Positions 19,434-28,356 of a DNA stretch of 64,000 nt are shown here, one piece after another (the first letter of the stretch is position 1; each line of letters opens with the position of its first letter). The notes beneath the pieces were generated by a model. It was not told the DNA's origin, searched no databases, and was given only the letters and a program-made list of their open reading frames with translations. A program made the position numbers and the translations under genes. Source of the DNA: Gemmatimonadota bacterium (GTDB lineage: Bacteria; Gemmatimonadota; Gemmatimonadetes; Palauibacterales; Palauibacteraceae); contig JAGWBR010000001.1 in assembly GCA_021295785.1 (NCBI GenBank), positions 96,552 to 160,551 on the forward strand, given 5' to 3'.

Positions 19434-21536
19434 CTAGTCGCCGGCGTTTGAGTTACTGGCAGCCGCCCGAATCGACAGCTTCAACCGGCCCCGCTGATCA
19501 ACGGCGAGCAGCTTGACGTCAACAATGTCTCCCGGCTTGACCACGTCCTCGGTCCTGGCGGTGCGACCTTCTTCAAGTTCCGAAATATGGCACAAACCTT
19601 CAACGCCGGGGATGATCTCCACGAAGGCACCGAAATCGGTCGTGTTCTTTACGGGACCACGGTAGATCCGGCCAACCTCAGGCTCCTCAACTATGGCCTC
19701 AATCATCTCCTTGGCCCGGGCCGCCCCGGCACCGCCGACGGCCGATATCGTCACGGCCCCGGTGTCGTCAACGTTAATCTCGGTTCCCGATTCCTCCTGA
19801 ATCAAGCGGATTGTCTTGCCCTTCGGTCCAATGATCTCGCCGATCTTCTCGGGGTTGATGTGGACCGTGAGGATCCGGGGAGCGTGCGGCGAAAGATCTC
19901 CCCGCGGTGCATCCAGGCCCTTCTTCATTTCGGCCAGGATGTGGAGGCGGGCCTCCCGCGCCTTGCCCAGAGCCTCGCGCATCGTCTCGACGGAAAGGCC
20001 GTCGATCTTGATATCCATCTGCACCGCGGTGATCCCGGTTTCGGTGCCGGCAATCTTGAAGTCCATGTCGCCCAGGAAATCTTCGACTCCGAGGATGTCG
20101 GTCAGGACCGCGACCCGGTCGCCTTCCTTGATCAACCCCATCGCGACCCCCGCGCACGGAGCAGCCACCGGAACGCCGGCGTCCATCAGCGAGAGCGAGC
20201 CCCCGCAGACCGAAGCCATGGAGCTCGAGCCGTTGGATTCCAGGATGTCAGACACGATGCGGATGGTGTAGGGGAACTCCTCGTAGGGTGGCAGCAGGGG
20301 TTGCAGCGCCCTCTCGGCCAGCATGCCGTGACCTGTCTCGCGGCGGCTGGTGCCCCGGAACATCCTGACTTCGCCGGTAGAGAACCCGGGGAAGTTGTAG
20401 TGCAGCATGAACGACTTGGAAGTCTCTTCCCGCACATCCACCGAGTCGATGCGCTGCTCGTCGCGAACCGATCCGAGCGTGGTAACCGCCAGGGCTTGCG
20501 TCTCTCCGCGCGTGAACAACGAGGAACCGTGTGCCCTGGGCAGCATTCCCACATCAACGTTGATCTGTCGCACGTCGTCCGGGCCGCGTCCGTCGATGCG
20601 GATTCCGTCGTCCAACACCCGGCCGCGCATAATTTCTTTTTCGAGCTTGCTGACAGCGGCCGACACGTCCTTCCCGCACTCGGGGAATTCCGTGCTCAAT
20701 TCGGCTTCATATTCGGCCCTGAGATCGGCCAGGGCCGACTGCCTGGTTCCCTTGTCGCCAATGCTCAGGATCTCGGCAACCCTGTCGCGGGCTGCGGAGG
20801 CGACTCTGTCCACCACGTCGGTGTTCGGGCCGACGCTCTCGTACTCGAATGTCTCGGCCTCTCCGGCCATTGCGACAAGTTCGGCCTGTATCTCGATCAA
20901 CTCGCCGATCGCCTTGGTGGCTTCGTCGAGGGCCTCCAGGAATTCGTCCTCGGTGGCTTCAAGGCAGGCGCCTTCAACCATCACGATCGACTCTTCGGTA
21001 CCCGCGACCACAAGTTCCAGGTCGCAGTGTTCCAATTGACTAAAAGTCGGGTTGATCAGCCAACCTTCCTCGGTGGAACGCGCCACGCGGACGGCCGCGA
21101 TCGGGCCGCCCCAGGGAATCGGCGACATGCGCAGGGCGGCCGAAGCCCCCAGCACGCCGAGTACGTCAGCGTCGTTCTCCTGGTCGGCGCTTATGACGAA
21201 GCAGACGACCTGGGTCTCGTTCTTGTAGTCCTTGGGGAAGAGCGGCCGCAACGGACGGTCGATCTGCCTCGCGGAGATCGTCTCTTTTTCCCCGGGACGG
21301 GTTTCCCGCTTGATGAACCCTCCAGGGAATTTCCCGGCGGCGTAGGTCTTCTCGCGGTATTCAACCGTGAGAGGGAAAAACGGGAGGTGGGTAGGCTTGC
21401 GTTCCGCGGTCGCAGTGACCAGGACCGCTGTCTCGCCGTACTGCACAAATACCGACGCATCAGCCTGACGCGCCATGCGCCCTGTTTCCATGACCAGGGG
21501 ACAGCCACGAAACTCGCGCTCAATTCGGTGAATCAT
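19434..21536 (-). CDS. pnp: Polyribonucleotide nucleotidyltransferase (PNPase)
   Basis: A 700-residue phosphorolytic 3'-5' exoribonuclease. It holds two RNase PH domains (first near residues 10-140, second near 310-540 with GRGPDDVRQINVDVGMLPRAHGSSLF and RGETQALAVTTLG), followed by a KH domain (IIGPKGKTIRLIQEESG) and an S1 domain (YRGPVKNTTDFGAFVEIIPGVEGLCHISEL). Complete. ATG 21536 is followed by a canonical N-terminus. The leader carries a 10-bp tandem repeat abutting the start. Confidence 0.97.
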   Translation of the reverse strand: MIHRIEREFRGCPLVMETGRMARQADASVFVQYGETAVLVTATAERKPTHLPFFPLTVEYREKTYAAGKFPGGFIKRETRPGEKETISARQIDRPLRPLFPKDYKNETQVVCFVISADQENDADVLGVLGASAALRMSPIPWGGPIAAVRVARSTEEGWLINPTFSQLEHCDLELVVAGTEESIVMVEGACLEATEDEFLEALDEATKAIGELIEIQAELVAMAGEAETFEYESVGPNTDVVDRVASAARDRVAEILSIGDKGTRQSALADLRAEYEAELSTEFPECGKDVSAAVSKLEKEIMRGRVLDDGIRIDGRGPDDVRQINVDVGMLPRAHGSSLFTRGETQALAVTTLGSVRDEQRIDSVDVREETSKSFMLHYNFPGFSTGEVRMFRGTSRRETGHGMLAERALQPLLPPYEEFPYTIRIVSDILESNGSSSMASVCGGSLSLMDAGVPVAAPCAGVAMGLIKEGDRVAVLTDILGVEDFLGDMDFKIAGTETGITAVQMDIKIDGLSVETMREALGKAREARLHILAEMKKGLDAPRGDLSPHAPRILTVHINPEKIGEIIGPKGKTIRLIQEESGTEINVDDTGAVTISAVGGAGAARAKEMIEAIVEEPEVGRIYRGPVKNTTDFGAFVEIIPGVEGLCHISELEEGRTARTEDVVKPGDIVDVKLLAVDQRGRLKLSIRAAASNSNAGD

Positions 21537-21537
21537 A

Positions 21538-21557
21538 TCTCAATTGCTCTCAATTGC
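21538..21557 (-). repeat. 10-bp perfect tandem duplication in the pnp leader
   Basis: Two adjacent perfect copies of GCAATTGAGA (- strand) lie directly upstream of the pnp ATG, ending one base before it. The distal GAGA of each copy is the only Shine-Dalgarno-like sequence near the start, so the duplication also duplicates a weak ribosome-binding site. A possible -10 (TATAGT, complement of 21580-21585) sits just upstream. Confidence 0.8.
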
Positions 21558-21633
21558 GTGTATTGCAACCGGCCCGCGGACTATATCTCGCGGCAGCGAA
21601 ACCGGTTAGCGAAAGGACGGCATTCGGTCGGGG

Positions 21634-21668
21634 GCGGGCCGGCCTCAAAGGAGGCAGACCCGGCCCGC
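21634..21668 (-). promoter_or_regulatory. Strong hairpin in the rpsO-pnp spacer
   Basis: A perfect 9-bp GC stem (21634-21642 with 21660-21668) encloses a 17-base loop that can itself form a 4-bp CCTC/GAGG stem. It lies in the 251-bp non-coding spacer between rpsO and pnp on the transcribed strand. No U-tract follows, so it is more likely an RNA-processing or attenuation structure than a simple terminator. In E. coli the equivalent spacer carries the RNase III site for pnp autoregulation; equivalence here is inference. Confidence 0.55.
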
Positions 21669-21787
21669 GCCGATGTCGCAAAGAATGGGGTGTGGCCTGA
21701 ACGCCGGTCAGGGGTAAAATGAACGGGCAGAGTTGGGAGAAGATGATCGAAACCAGAAGTCGTGGCTTCCCGAAACGGGAGCCTTGT

Positions 21788-22051
21788 TCAACGACGCAGC
21801 CCGAGCTCCTGGATTACCTGCCGGTACTGATCCAAATGGCGTCGCCGGAGATAGCTGAGCAACCGGCGGCGGCGGCCAACCATCTTGAGAAGGCCTCTCC
21901 GGCTGTGCTGGTCTTGGGGGTGTTGCCTGAAATGCTCTGTGAGCTCGTTGATTCGAGCCGTCAAGAGCGCTACCTGGACCGGAGCCGATCCGTGGTCGTT
22001 GTCCTGCCGGGAAAATGCCGTGATTATTGCCTGTTTCTTTTCTCTGTCCAC
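21788..22051 (-). CDS. rpsO: 30S ribosomal protein S15
   Basis: An 87-residue S15 that binds the central domain of 16S rRNA. Family features: the N-terminal [36 protein letters not shown], and [21 protein letters not shown] 22051 is chosen since it gives the usual length; the longer frame to 22171 adds ~40 low-complexity charged residues absent from S15. It precedes pnp on the same strand, a widely conserved pairing. Confidence 0.95.
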   Translation of the reverse strand: MDREKKQAIITAFSRQDNDHGSAPVQVALLTARINELTEHFRQHPQDQHSRRGLLKMVGRRRRLLSYLRRRHLDQYRQVIQELGLRR

Positions 22052-23376
22052 GCCTGCTGTCTCGCGCCCCTTTTTCTCTCTTCGTCGTTCTGTCTTCCCC
22101 ACGGTACGCGCCCGCCCCCCGGTTCCCCCAGGTTCGTGCGAGCGCTTGCGGGGCCGTGCGTTTGGCCCCAAGCCTGTTCAATATAGCTCCGCGACCGGTC
22201 GGACAACAACCGGCCCGGATGGTGTCGTCGTACCGATCTGGAAATGTCCTCCCTTGGCGGGATGCCTGCCCCCATGATCTCGACCTCGCGAGAAGGCTCT
22301 CGGACCAGGCGCGGGTTCAGTATGTGAAGGTAGGGAATCCCCTCCGCGGTCTCGCGATAAGTCGCGAGGTAGCGCGAGGATCCGGCAAAACCAAGAAAAA
22401 GGTCATCTTCCCGGTGGCGGGCGATCGTCTCGCCCGTAGCCGGATTCACGAGATCGATCCAACCGTCCCGCATATCATTCTCCGGAGTGGTCGGCCGCAA
22501 ATCCCGCGGCCGCCCGGGCGGACGCTCGGGATCGGGAGCGTTCCAAGCTATCCACAGTCCCTCCCCGCCCAGGAACATATCCGCCGTGATGGGCTTGGGG
22601 TCCACGTCTTCCCCACGGGGATGCCGGTCCCACTCGTCAAACTCCCGGTCCCAAGTCTCAACCAGCCTCGGAGTCGGCGCCAACTCCCAACGTGAGATAC
22701 TCGCCGAACCATAGTTCATGACCCAAAGCAATTCCTCGTTCCCGGTCGCTATGGCGGCGGGCACGTGGCCCTGGTGGGCGGCGTCGGGGTCGGCACCGAA
22801 TGACCGAATTGCCCCGTCCGGGCTCACGATGTGCAACGGATGCCCGACCGACGACGGGGACGGGAGGTTGCCGGTTAAGACAGCGTCGTCCGCATTGGTC
22901 ACGTAAAAATCCGCAAACTGGCCCGGAAACTGGTCTCTCCGTACGAACCCGAAAGCGTGGTCGAGTAGAGTTCGTCCGCGATCGAACTCAGAAACGTGAA
23001 CATACCGCGGACCTGTGGAGATTCCCGAGATATCTCGGAATTCCCCCGGGCCGTCCCCTGCGCGCCCGACCGTCCTGAGGAACCGTCCGGTCTCGCTGAA
23101 GACGAAAATCTCCTGATACTGCCAATTCGTGATGAGTATGCGTCCTTGGGGGTCCACCGCAACCACAATCAGAATCGAGAGTACCTCGGATCCCTCGTCA
23201 AGCCCGCCCAGGATCGCCACGGTGTCGAAGACGATTCGGCACTCGGAACAGGTCACGGCACCGGAAACCGTTCTCCGTTCTTGACCGGACGTTTGCGACG
23301 GCACAGTGGCCGACGCAATGCAGACGAGCAGCGATGCAAGAATCAAACCCGAACGAGCCGGTCGCGGAAAGCCCAC
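22024..23376 (-). CDS. Secreted six-bladed beta-propeller protein, probable frameshift near its 3' end
   Basis: A signal peptide ([23 protein letters not shown]) leads into a six-bladed NHL/TolB-like propeller: [43 protein letters not shown] blades. From about residue 365 the translation loses propeller character and reads Arg/Ser-rich residues into the rpsO start. A different - strand frame after a run of five C (22269-22273, G on the - strand) gives [20 protein letters not shown] and stops cleanly at 22178-22180. A single missing base in the homopolymer explains this. The start GTG 23376 lies 4 bp after yceD. Function unknown; exported propellers of this kind are frequent in Gemmatimonadota. 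Confidence 0.75.
   Translation of the reverse strand: MGFPRPARSGLILASLLVCIASATVPSQTSGQERRTVSGAVTCSECRIVFDTVAILGGLDEGSEVLSILIVVAVDPQGRILITNWQYQEIFVFSETGRFLRTVGRAGDGPGEFRDISGISTGPRYVHVSEFDRGRTLLDHAFGFVRRDQFPGQFADFYVTNADDAVLTGNLPSPSSVGHPLHIVSPDGAIRSFGADPDAAHQGHVPAAIATGNEELLWVMNYGSASISRWELAPTPRLVETWDREFDEWDRHPRGEDVDPKPITADMFLGGEGLWIAWNAPDPERPPGRPRDLRPTTPENDMRDGWIDLVNPATGETIARHREDDLFLGFAGSSRYLATYRETAEGIPYLHILNPRLVREPSREVEIMGAGIPPREDISRSVRRHHPGRLLSDRSRSYIEQAWGQTHGPASARTNLGEPGGGRVPWGRQNDEERKRGARQQAWTEKRNRQ
22180..22209 (-). promoter_or_regulatory. Candidate rpsO promoter
   Basis: On the - strand TTGTTG (complement of 22204-22209) and TATATT (complement of 22180-22185) are separated by 18 bp, matching a sigma-70 type promoter about 130 bp upstream of the rpsO GTG. 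It sits at the very end of the upstream propeller gene if that gene's frame is corrected (stop at 22178-22180). Confidence 0.45.
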
Positions 23377-23380
23377 CTGA

Positions 23381-23977
23381 TCAGTCCTGCGCTACACCTG
23401 GTTGGTGGTCAGAACCCGTCGAGCGGCCTCGGAGGGCAGCCCAGCGGGGGTCGGGTTCGGGCAACGGACATGAGCAGGTCGCGTCGGCCAGCTTCACGCC
23501 GCAGCCGGGGCAAAGACCCTGGCAGTCTCCGCCGCATTCGGCGAACTCGGGGTAGAGCAACCACACTTCTTCCCTGATGGCAGGTGCCAGGTCGATGGCC
23601 TGGGTACCTGGGTCAACGGGCCATACACCGTCAGCCTCGGGCCCGACGTTGCTGGCGGGCCGGAACCACGCGCTCATTTCACCGGTCTCCAGAAGGGTCA
23701 GCGGGTTCAGGCAGCGCCTGCAAACTGCCGGTGCCCGGACCGTCACCGTCCCCCTGGCGTTTACACCCCCGGCACCCTTGTCGGCGGTGAGGTCAAGACT
23801 CACCGCCTGCACGGCTGGCGGGAGCTGCCCCAACAGCCTGCCGGGACTACCCAATACCAGTGCCACGCGTTTCGGTTGGTGGCGGAGGGCCTTCAGCGAC
23901 AGGCGGAGATGGGTCTTGCCGAAGTTGCTGCGTCGTCCGGGTTGCGGCGTGTTCTTGCCGCCGGAAGATTTTTCCAT
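23381..23977 (-). CDS. YceD/DUF177-family protein
   Basis: A 198-residue protein of the DUF177 family, linked to 23S rRNA accumulation. The two conserved Cys regions are visible: CRRCLNPL in the middle, and a C-terminal zinc-ribbon-like set CGGDC, CPGCG, CSCP. In many bacteria rpmF (ribosomal protein L32) follows directly. Here it is followed by the propeller gene, with no L32 in the gap. The N-terminus is basic. Start ATG 23977. Confidence 0.82.
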   Translation of the reverse strand: MEKSSGGKNTPQPGRRSNFGKTHLRLSLKALRHQPKRVALVLGSPGRLLGQLPPAVQAVSLDLTADKGAGGVNARGTVTVRAPAVCRRCLNPLTLLETGEMSAWFRPASNVGPEADGVWPVDPGTQAIDLAPAIREEVWLLYPEFAECGGDCQGLCPGCGVKLADATCSCPLPEPDPRWAALRGRSTGSDHQPGVAQD

Positions 23978-24034
23978 GCCAGCCCCGCTCGATTTGTCGG
24001 GAAAGTCAATCCTGCCGGAAGCCCTTGCCTGGGA

Positions 24035-24460
24035 TCAGCCCAGCAGGTCTGCCTCGCCGAAGAAGAACGCCAGTTCACGCTGCGCGTTTTCGTTCGAATC
24101 CGACCCGTGCACGGCGTTGCGGCTCTTGTCTTCGGCGTAGAGCCCACGCACCGTCCCGGGGGCGGCCTCGGCAGGGTCGGTGGCCCCGATTACCTTCCTC
24201 AGGAGCGGCACCGCGTCAGGCCCTTCCAGGGCCAGGGGCATGCACGGCCCCGAGGTCATGAAATCAACCAGATCTCCGAAGAACGGTCGCTCGCTGTGGA
24301 TTTCGTAGAAAGCTTCGGCCTGCGCGCGCGACATGGTCATTACGCGGGCCGCGACGAGGCTCAGCCCGGCATCTTCCAGCACGGCAAGGACCTTCCCCGC
24401 CAGCCCGGAGCCCACGGCATCCGGCTTGATAATCGCCAGAGTCCTGGTATCGGATTTCAT
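24035..24460 (-). CDS. ndk: Nucleoside diphosphate kinase
   Basis: A 141-residue enzyme transferring the gamma phosphate between nucleoside di- and triphosphates. The family signature NAVHGSDS includes the phosphorylated His118; the N-terminus TLAIIKPDAV is canonical. Downstream of sucCD by 34 bp, consistent with using GTP/ATP made by succinyl-CoA synthetase. Confidence 0.97.
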   Translation of the reverse strand: MKSDTRTLAIIKPDAVGSGLAGKVLAVLEDAGLSLVAARVMTMSRAQAEAFYEIHSERPFFGDLVDFMTSGPCMPLALEGPDAVPLLRKVIGATDPAEAAPGTVRGLYAEDKSRNAVHGSDSNENAQRELAFFFGEADLLG

Positions 24461-24494
24461 TGCACTCGTTGGTTAGTTGTTCGCGCGCCGGCAG

Positions 24495-25364
24495 TCAGAG
24501 CCGTGCACCGAGCAAGTCGGCCACTTCGACCGGTCGCTCCGCAACCGCGATGCCGTTTTCCTGGAACGAGCGGACCTTCTCCGCCGCTGTCCCCTCTGCC
24601 CCGGAAATGATTGCACCCGCATGGCCCATCCGGCGTCCCGGCGGTGCCGACCGTCCGGCAATAAACCCGACCACGGGCTTGGTCATGTGTTTGGACACGT
24701 ATTCGGCGGCCACCTGTTCGTCGGTTCCCCCGATCTCGCCGATCAGCGCCACCGCGGCCGTGCGCGGGTCGTTCTCAAACGCCTCCAGGCAGTCCACAAA
24801 ACTGGTGCCGACTATCGGATCCCCGCCGATCCCGACGCAGGCCGATTGGCCAATGCCCGCCTTGGTGAGGCAGTCGATTACTTCGTAAGTCAAAGTGCCT
24901 GAACGGCTTACGATGCCCGCAGGCCCCTCGGCGACGATGTTGCCCGGCAGAATACCCACCTTGCAGACGCCGGGAACAATCAGGCCCGGGCAGTTGGGGC
25001 CGACGATGCGCGCCCCGTGTTCCCGTGCGTACGGGAGCAGCCGCAGCATGTCGGCAACGGGCACGCCCTCGGTGATGATGACCACCAGTTCCACGCCCGC
25101 ACTGATGGCCTCAAAGCCCGCGTCCGCGGCGAACCGCGCCGGCACGTAGACCACCGAGGCGTTGGCCCCGGTTTCGGCGACCGCCTCGGCGACCGTATCA
25201 AAAACAGGCACCGCGTCGTCAAATGCCTTACCGCCCCTCCCCGGCGTGACCCCGGCAACCACCTGGGTGCCGTATCCGATCATCTGCCGGGCGTGGAAAG
25301 AACCGTCGCGGCCGGTAATGCCTTGGACAATCAGCTTCGTGTCGCCGCCAATGAAGATGCCCAT
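24495..25364 (-). CDS. sucD: Succinyl-CoA synthetase subunit alpha
   Basis: A 289-residue CoA-binding subunit of the TCA-cycle enzyme converting succinyl-CoA to succinate with substrate-level phosphorylation. The CoA-binding Rossmann start ([19 protein letters not shown]), [13 protein letters not shown] and the phosphohistidine loop RRMGHAGAI (His248) are present. Full length; start ATG 25364, 6 bp after sucC. Confidence 0.97.
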   Translation of the reverse strand: MGIFIGGDTKLIVQGITGRDGSFHARQMIGYGTQVVAGVTPGRGGKAFDDAVPVFDTVAEAVAETGANASVVYVPARFAADAGFEAISAGVELVVIITEGVPVADMLRLLPYAREHGARIVGPNCPGLIVPGVCKVGILPGNIVAEGPAGIVSRSGTLTYEVIDCLTKAGIGQSACVGIGGDPIVGTSFVDCLEAFENDPRTAAVALIGEIGGTDEQVAAEYVSKHMTKPVVGFIAGRSAPPGRRMGHAGAIISGAEGTAAEKVRSFQENGIAVAERPVEVADLLGARL

Positions 25365-25370
25365 GCCGCG

Positions 25371-26510
25371 TCAGCCTCCCAGTTCGACCGCTGCGCGGAC
25401 CGCACCGTCCATGTCGGAAAGAGCTTGGAACCCGCGCCGGGCCAGAATCGCCAGACCCTCGGCCTGGTTCGTGCCGGTCAGGCGAATCGTGATCGGAATT
25501 TGGAGGTCGAACGAATCCGTGGCCTGTACGATTCCCCGCGCCACGTCGTCGCAGCGCGTGATGCCGCCGAAGATGTTGAAGAGGACCGAACTGACCGCGC
25601 TGTCGGCGGTGATGAGCTCCAGGGCGGCCACGACCTTGGCCGGGTTCGATGAACCGCCAATGTCCAGAAAGTTCGCCGGTTCCCCGCCGTAGTGTTTGAC
25701 CAGGTCCATCGTGGCCATGGCCAGCCCTGCCCCGTTGACGCAGCACCCGATGTTGCCGTCGAGTCTGACGTAAGAGAGGCCGGCGGCACGGGCGGCCGTC
25801 TCGGCGGGATCTTCGGCCTCCGGGTCCCGCAGCGCCTCAATCTGGGGCAAACGGAACAGGGCGTTGTCGTCGATGTTCATCTTGGCATCGATGGCCAGCA
25901 CTTCGCCGGCCCCGTTCACAATCAGCGGGTTGATCTCGGCGAGGGTGGCGCCGCTGCCCAGGTACGCCTCGTACAGCTTCTGGAGGATGGCAGCCGCCGA
26001 CCTGGCCTGTTTCGCCTTTTCGGCCTCCGGATACAGGAAGCGTCCGAGCTCGCCCGCCTGGTGGTCGAACAACCCGTACCGTGGGTCGATCCGCCGAGTC
26101 ATGATTGCGGCCGGGTTGGTGGCCGCGACCTCTTCGATGTCGACGCCGCCGGCCGGCGAAACCATCACTGCGTCGGCCTGCTGGGCCCGGTCGAGCACGA
26201 TCCCCACGTACGCCTCGGATGCGATTGTCTCGGCCGGTCCCACCAGCACCTTCCGCACGGCGTGGCCCTTGATCTCCATGCCGAGGATGGCCCCCGCCAG
26301 CTCCTGGGCCTCCGCGGGGGTCGAAGCCAGTTTGACCCCGCCGGCCTTGCCCCGCCCGCCGGCATGGACCTGGGCCTTGACGACCACCTGCGCCCCGATT
26401 TCCTCCGCTGCCCGGCGCACCTCCCCGGGGGTTTCGGCGACAAATCCCTCCGGCACGGGAATCCCGTGGTCCCTGAGGATGGCGCGCGCCTGATATTCGT
26501 GGATGTTCAC
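25371..26510 (-). CDS. sucC: Succinyl-CoA synthetase subunit beta
   Basis: A 379-residue ATP-grasp subunit: MNIHEYQARAIL start, VVKAQVHAGGRGKAGGVKLA, then NGAGLAMATMDLVKHYGGEPANFLDIGG and the C-terminal IFGGITRCDDVARGI. The start codon is GTG 26510. The strong match in length and motifs leaves no doubt. Its promoter should lie in the ~400-bp region upstream. Confidence 0.97.
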   Translation of the reverse strand: MNIHEYQARAILRDHGIPVPEGFVAETPGEVRRAAEEIGAQVVVKAQVHAGGRGKAGGVKLASTPAEAQELAGAILGMEIKGHAVRKVLVGPAETIASEAYVGIVLDRAQQADAVMVSPAGGVDIEEVAATNPAAIMTRRIDPRYGLFDHQAGELGRFLYPEAEKAKQARSAAAILQKLYEAYLGSGATLAEINPLIVNGAGEVLAIDAKMNIDDNALFRLPQIEALRDPEAEDPAETAARAAGLSYVRLDGNIGCCVNGAGLAMATMDLVKHYGGEPANFLDIGGSSNPAKVVAALELITADSAVSSVLFNIFGGITRCDDVARGIVQATDSFDLQIPITIRLTGTNQAEGLAILARRGFQALSDMDGAVRAAVELGG

Positions 26511-26908
26511 GTTTGTTTGGTGGCTCCCGGGGTTGCATGGGTGGTTCCGATCGGACAGTCCGGCGGGTCCGCCCGGACAGGCTGGTCCCGAGACGCGGGA
26601 ACGTTACCCTGATTTCCGTGGATTCGCAGCAGCCCCGGACTGCTCCCGTCAGAAGTTACCCTCATGACACGCTTTCCCTCGCTTTAACCCGGCAACCACC
26701 CTGACTCCGGGCGATCCGGGCCGCATGATGATGCCCGAGGCAGCCAGAGCCAGCTCCTGGCGAGACACCAAGGTCTATCAGGATCACGGGTACCTGGTGT
26801 CCGAAAACGCCGGTCCCACGGCATGCAGGTGTTCGTGTTTCAAGACCGGCACCGTGATCGTGACAAGCGGTCGGGAGGGCCTGTTCATGGTCCGTTACCG
26901 CAAGCCGA
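26511..26908. other. Intergenic region between sucC and the phosphohexomutase
   Basis: 398 bp. No RNA gene or clear promoter box was recognised. On the - strand AGGGTAAC occurs twice (complement of the segments near 26608 and 26658), and an imperfect GC hairpin lies near 26566-26590. The only protein-like frame is the doubtful small + strand ORF listed separately. Confidence 0.5.
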
Positions 26909-26916
26909 TCACGTGA
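26725..26916 (+). CDS. Doubtful small ORF, 63 codons
   Basis: An open + strand frame starting ATG 26725 (three consecutive Met codons) and ending 8 bp inside the 3' end of the convergent phosphohexomutase gene. Third-position GC is high (about 79% by hand count) and the C-terminal half (TGTVIVTSGREGLFMVRYRK) looks protein-like, with three Cys close together. No Shine-Dalgarno, no recognised family. Could be chance in a GC-rich genome. Confidence 0.25.
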   Translation: MMMPEAARASSWRDTKVYQDHGYLVSENAGPTACRCSCFKTGTVIVTSGREGLFMVRYRKPIT

Positions 26917-28306
26917 CGGATGCCATGACCTGACCGATGGAAACGCCCCACCGGGAGAGACGGTCGTCCATCTCGGCGGCTATCTCACCCAGTCGGGCGT
27001 CGCTGTCGGCCTCGATGCGGGCCACCACCACGGGCTGCGTGTTACTGCTTCGGATCAGCCCCCAGCCCCCGCCGAACTCGATGCGCGCGCCGTCGATGTC
27101 CGCCACATCGTAATTGGACGAGAAGAACGCCGTCATGTCTCTGACGATTTCGGGGCCGGCTCCCTCCGGGCAGGGAATCCTGAGCTCCGGGGTGGAGGGG
27201 CGGTGGGGCAACTCCGCTACCAGCTCTTCAAGCGTTCGCCCGGAGGCCGCGACCAGCCCGGCCAGGCGGGCGGCCGCGTAGATCCCGTCGTCAAACCCGT
27301 ACCAGTCGGCAAAGAAAATGTGGCCGCTCATTTCGCCGGCCAGAGGGGCACCGAGCTCGTTCATTCGGGTGCGGATCAGGGCGTGGCCGGTCTTCCACAT
27401 CTCGGGTTTGCCGCCGCCCGCCGTTATCGTGTCCGCCAGGGCGCTGGAGCATTTGACGTCGAACACGATGGTGGCGCCGGGGTGCCTGGCCAGCGTTTGC
27501 CGCGCGAACAGTGCCATGAGGCGGTCGGCCCGCACCGGAGTGCCCGAACCGGTGACGGCTCCCAGGCGGTCTGCGTCGCCGTCCAGGGCGGTGCCCAGGG
27601 CCCAGTCGCGCTCCTTTACCCTGTCGGCAAGGTGGAGGAGGTTCTCGTCGACGGTGGGGTCGGGGTGGTGGTTGGGGAAGGTCCCGTCGGATTGGCAGAA
27701 CAGACCCTCGACTTCGATGCCGGCGGCCTCAAGGGCCTCGACGGCGACCACGCTGCCGGCTCCGTTGCCGGCGTCGAGCACCATCCGGACCGGAGCGGGC
27801 GTCCGGGCCCGCGGCCCGAACTTCTCCACGTAGCGCGAGAGCACCGACGTGGAGGTCAACGCGCCCCGGCCTGCAGGCGGATCGCCGAAGTCGGCCTTGT
27901 TGATCCGGCGGCGGAGAGTCTGGATGGCAGCTCCGAAGAACGGGAAGTGACCGACGGTCATCTTGATTCCGTTGTATTCGGGCGGGTTATGCGAACCCGT
28001 GATCTGTACCGCCAGGTCGGTGCCCAGTTCCCGGTCGGCGAAATACAGGACGGGCGTGGGCACCTCCCCAACATCCGCGATGTGTACACCGCCCTCCCGC
28101 AGGCCCAGGATCAGGGCATCCGCCAGCGAGGGCGAAGAGGGCCGGTTGTCGTGTCCCACGGCGGCACCCGTCCGAGCCCCCGGTTTCCGGTGGCTGACCT
28201 CGGCGGCGAGGGCGCGACCGACGAAATAGGCCGCCTCTTCGGTCAGGCCGTGGCCGTAGATCCCCCGGATGTCGTATTCGCGGAAAATCTCGGGGGGAAC
28301 GTGCAT
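26909..28306 (-). CDS. Phosphomannomutase/phosphoglucomutase
   Basis: A 465-residue alpha-D-phosphohexomutase (interconverts hexose 1- and 6-phosphates for nucleotide-sugar and envelope synthesis). ATG 28306 gives the canonical N-terminus EIFREYDIRGIYG; the longer frame reaches into nuoN. Catalytic phosphoserine loop QITGSHNPPEYNG, metal loop ALDGDADRLG, sugar-specificity loop AGEMSGHIFF and C-terminal phosphate-binding RSSNTQPV are all intact. It lies 50 bp downstream of nuoN. Confidence 0.93.
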   Translation of the reverse strand: MHVPPEIFREYDIRGIYGHGLTEEAAYFVGRALAAEVSHRKPGARTGAAVGHDNRPSSPSLADALILGLREGGVHIADVGEVPTPVLYFADRELGTDLAVQITGSHNPPEYNGIKMTVGHFPFFGAAIQTLRRRINKADFGDPPAGRGALTSTSVLSRYVEKFGPRARTPAPVRMVLDAGNGAGSVVAVEALEAAGIEVEGLFCQSDGTFPNHHPDPTVDENLLHLADRVKERDWALGTALDGDADRLGAVTGSGTPVRADRLMALFARQTLARHPGATIVFDVKCSSALADTITAGGGKPEMWKTGHALIRTRMNELGAPLAGEMSGHIFFADWYGFDDGIYAAARLAGLVAASGRTLEELVAELPHRPSTPELRIPCPEGAGPEIVRDMTAFFSSNYDVADIDGARIEFGGGWGLIRSSNTQPVVVARIEADSDARLGEIAAEMDDRLSRWGVSIGQVMASVT

Positions 28307-28356
28307 ATGACCGGGCTTGTGACGCGCTGGGCCGTGATCGGAGGGAAAACCCCCTG

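Noticed and set aside
19587..21722. Long + strand ORF (711 codons) opposite pnp
   Set aside because: It is the antisense shadow of PNPase; GC-rich codon structure leaves the opposite frame open, and the translation shows no domain.
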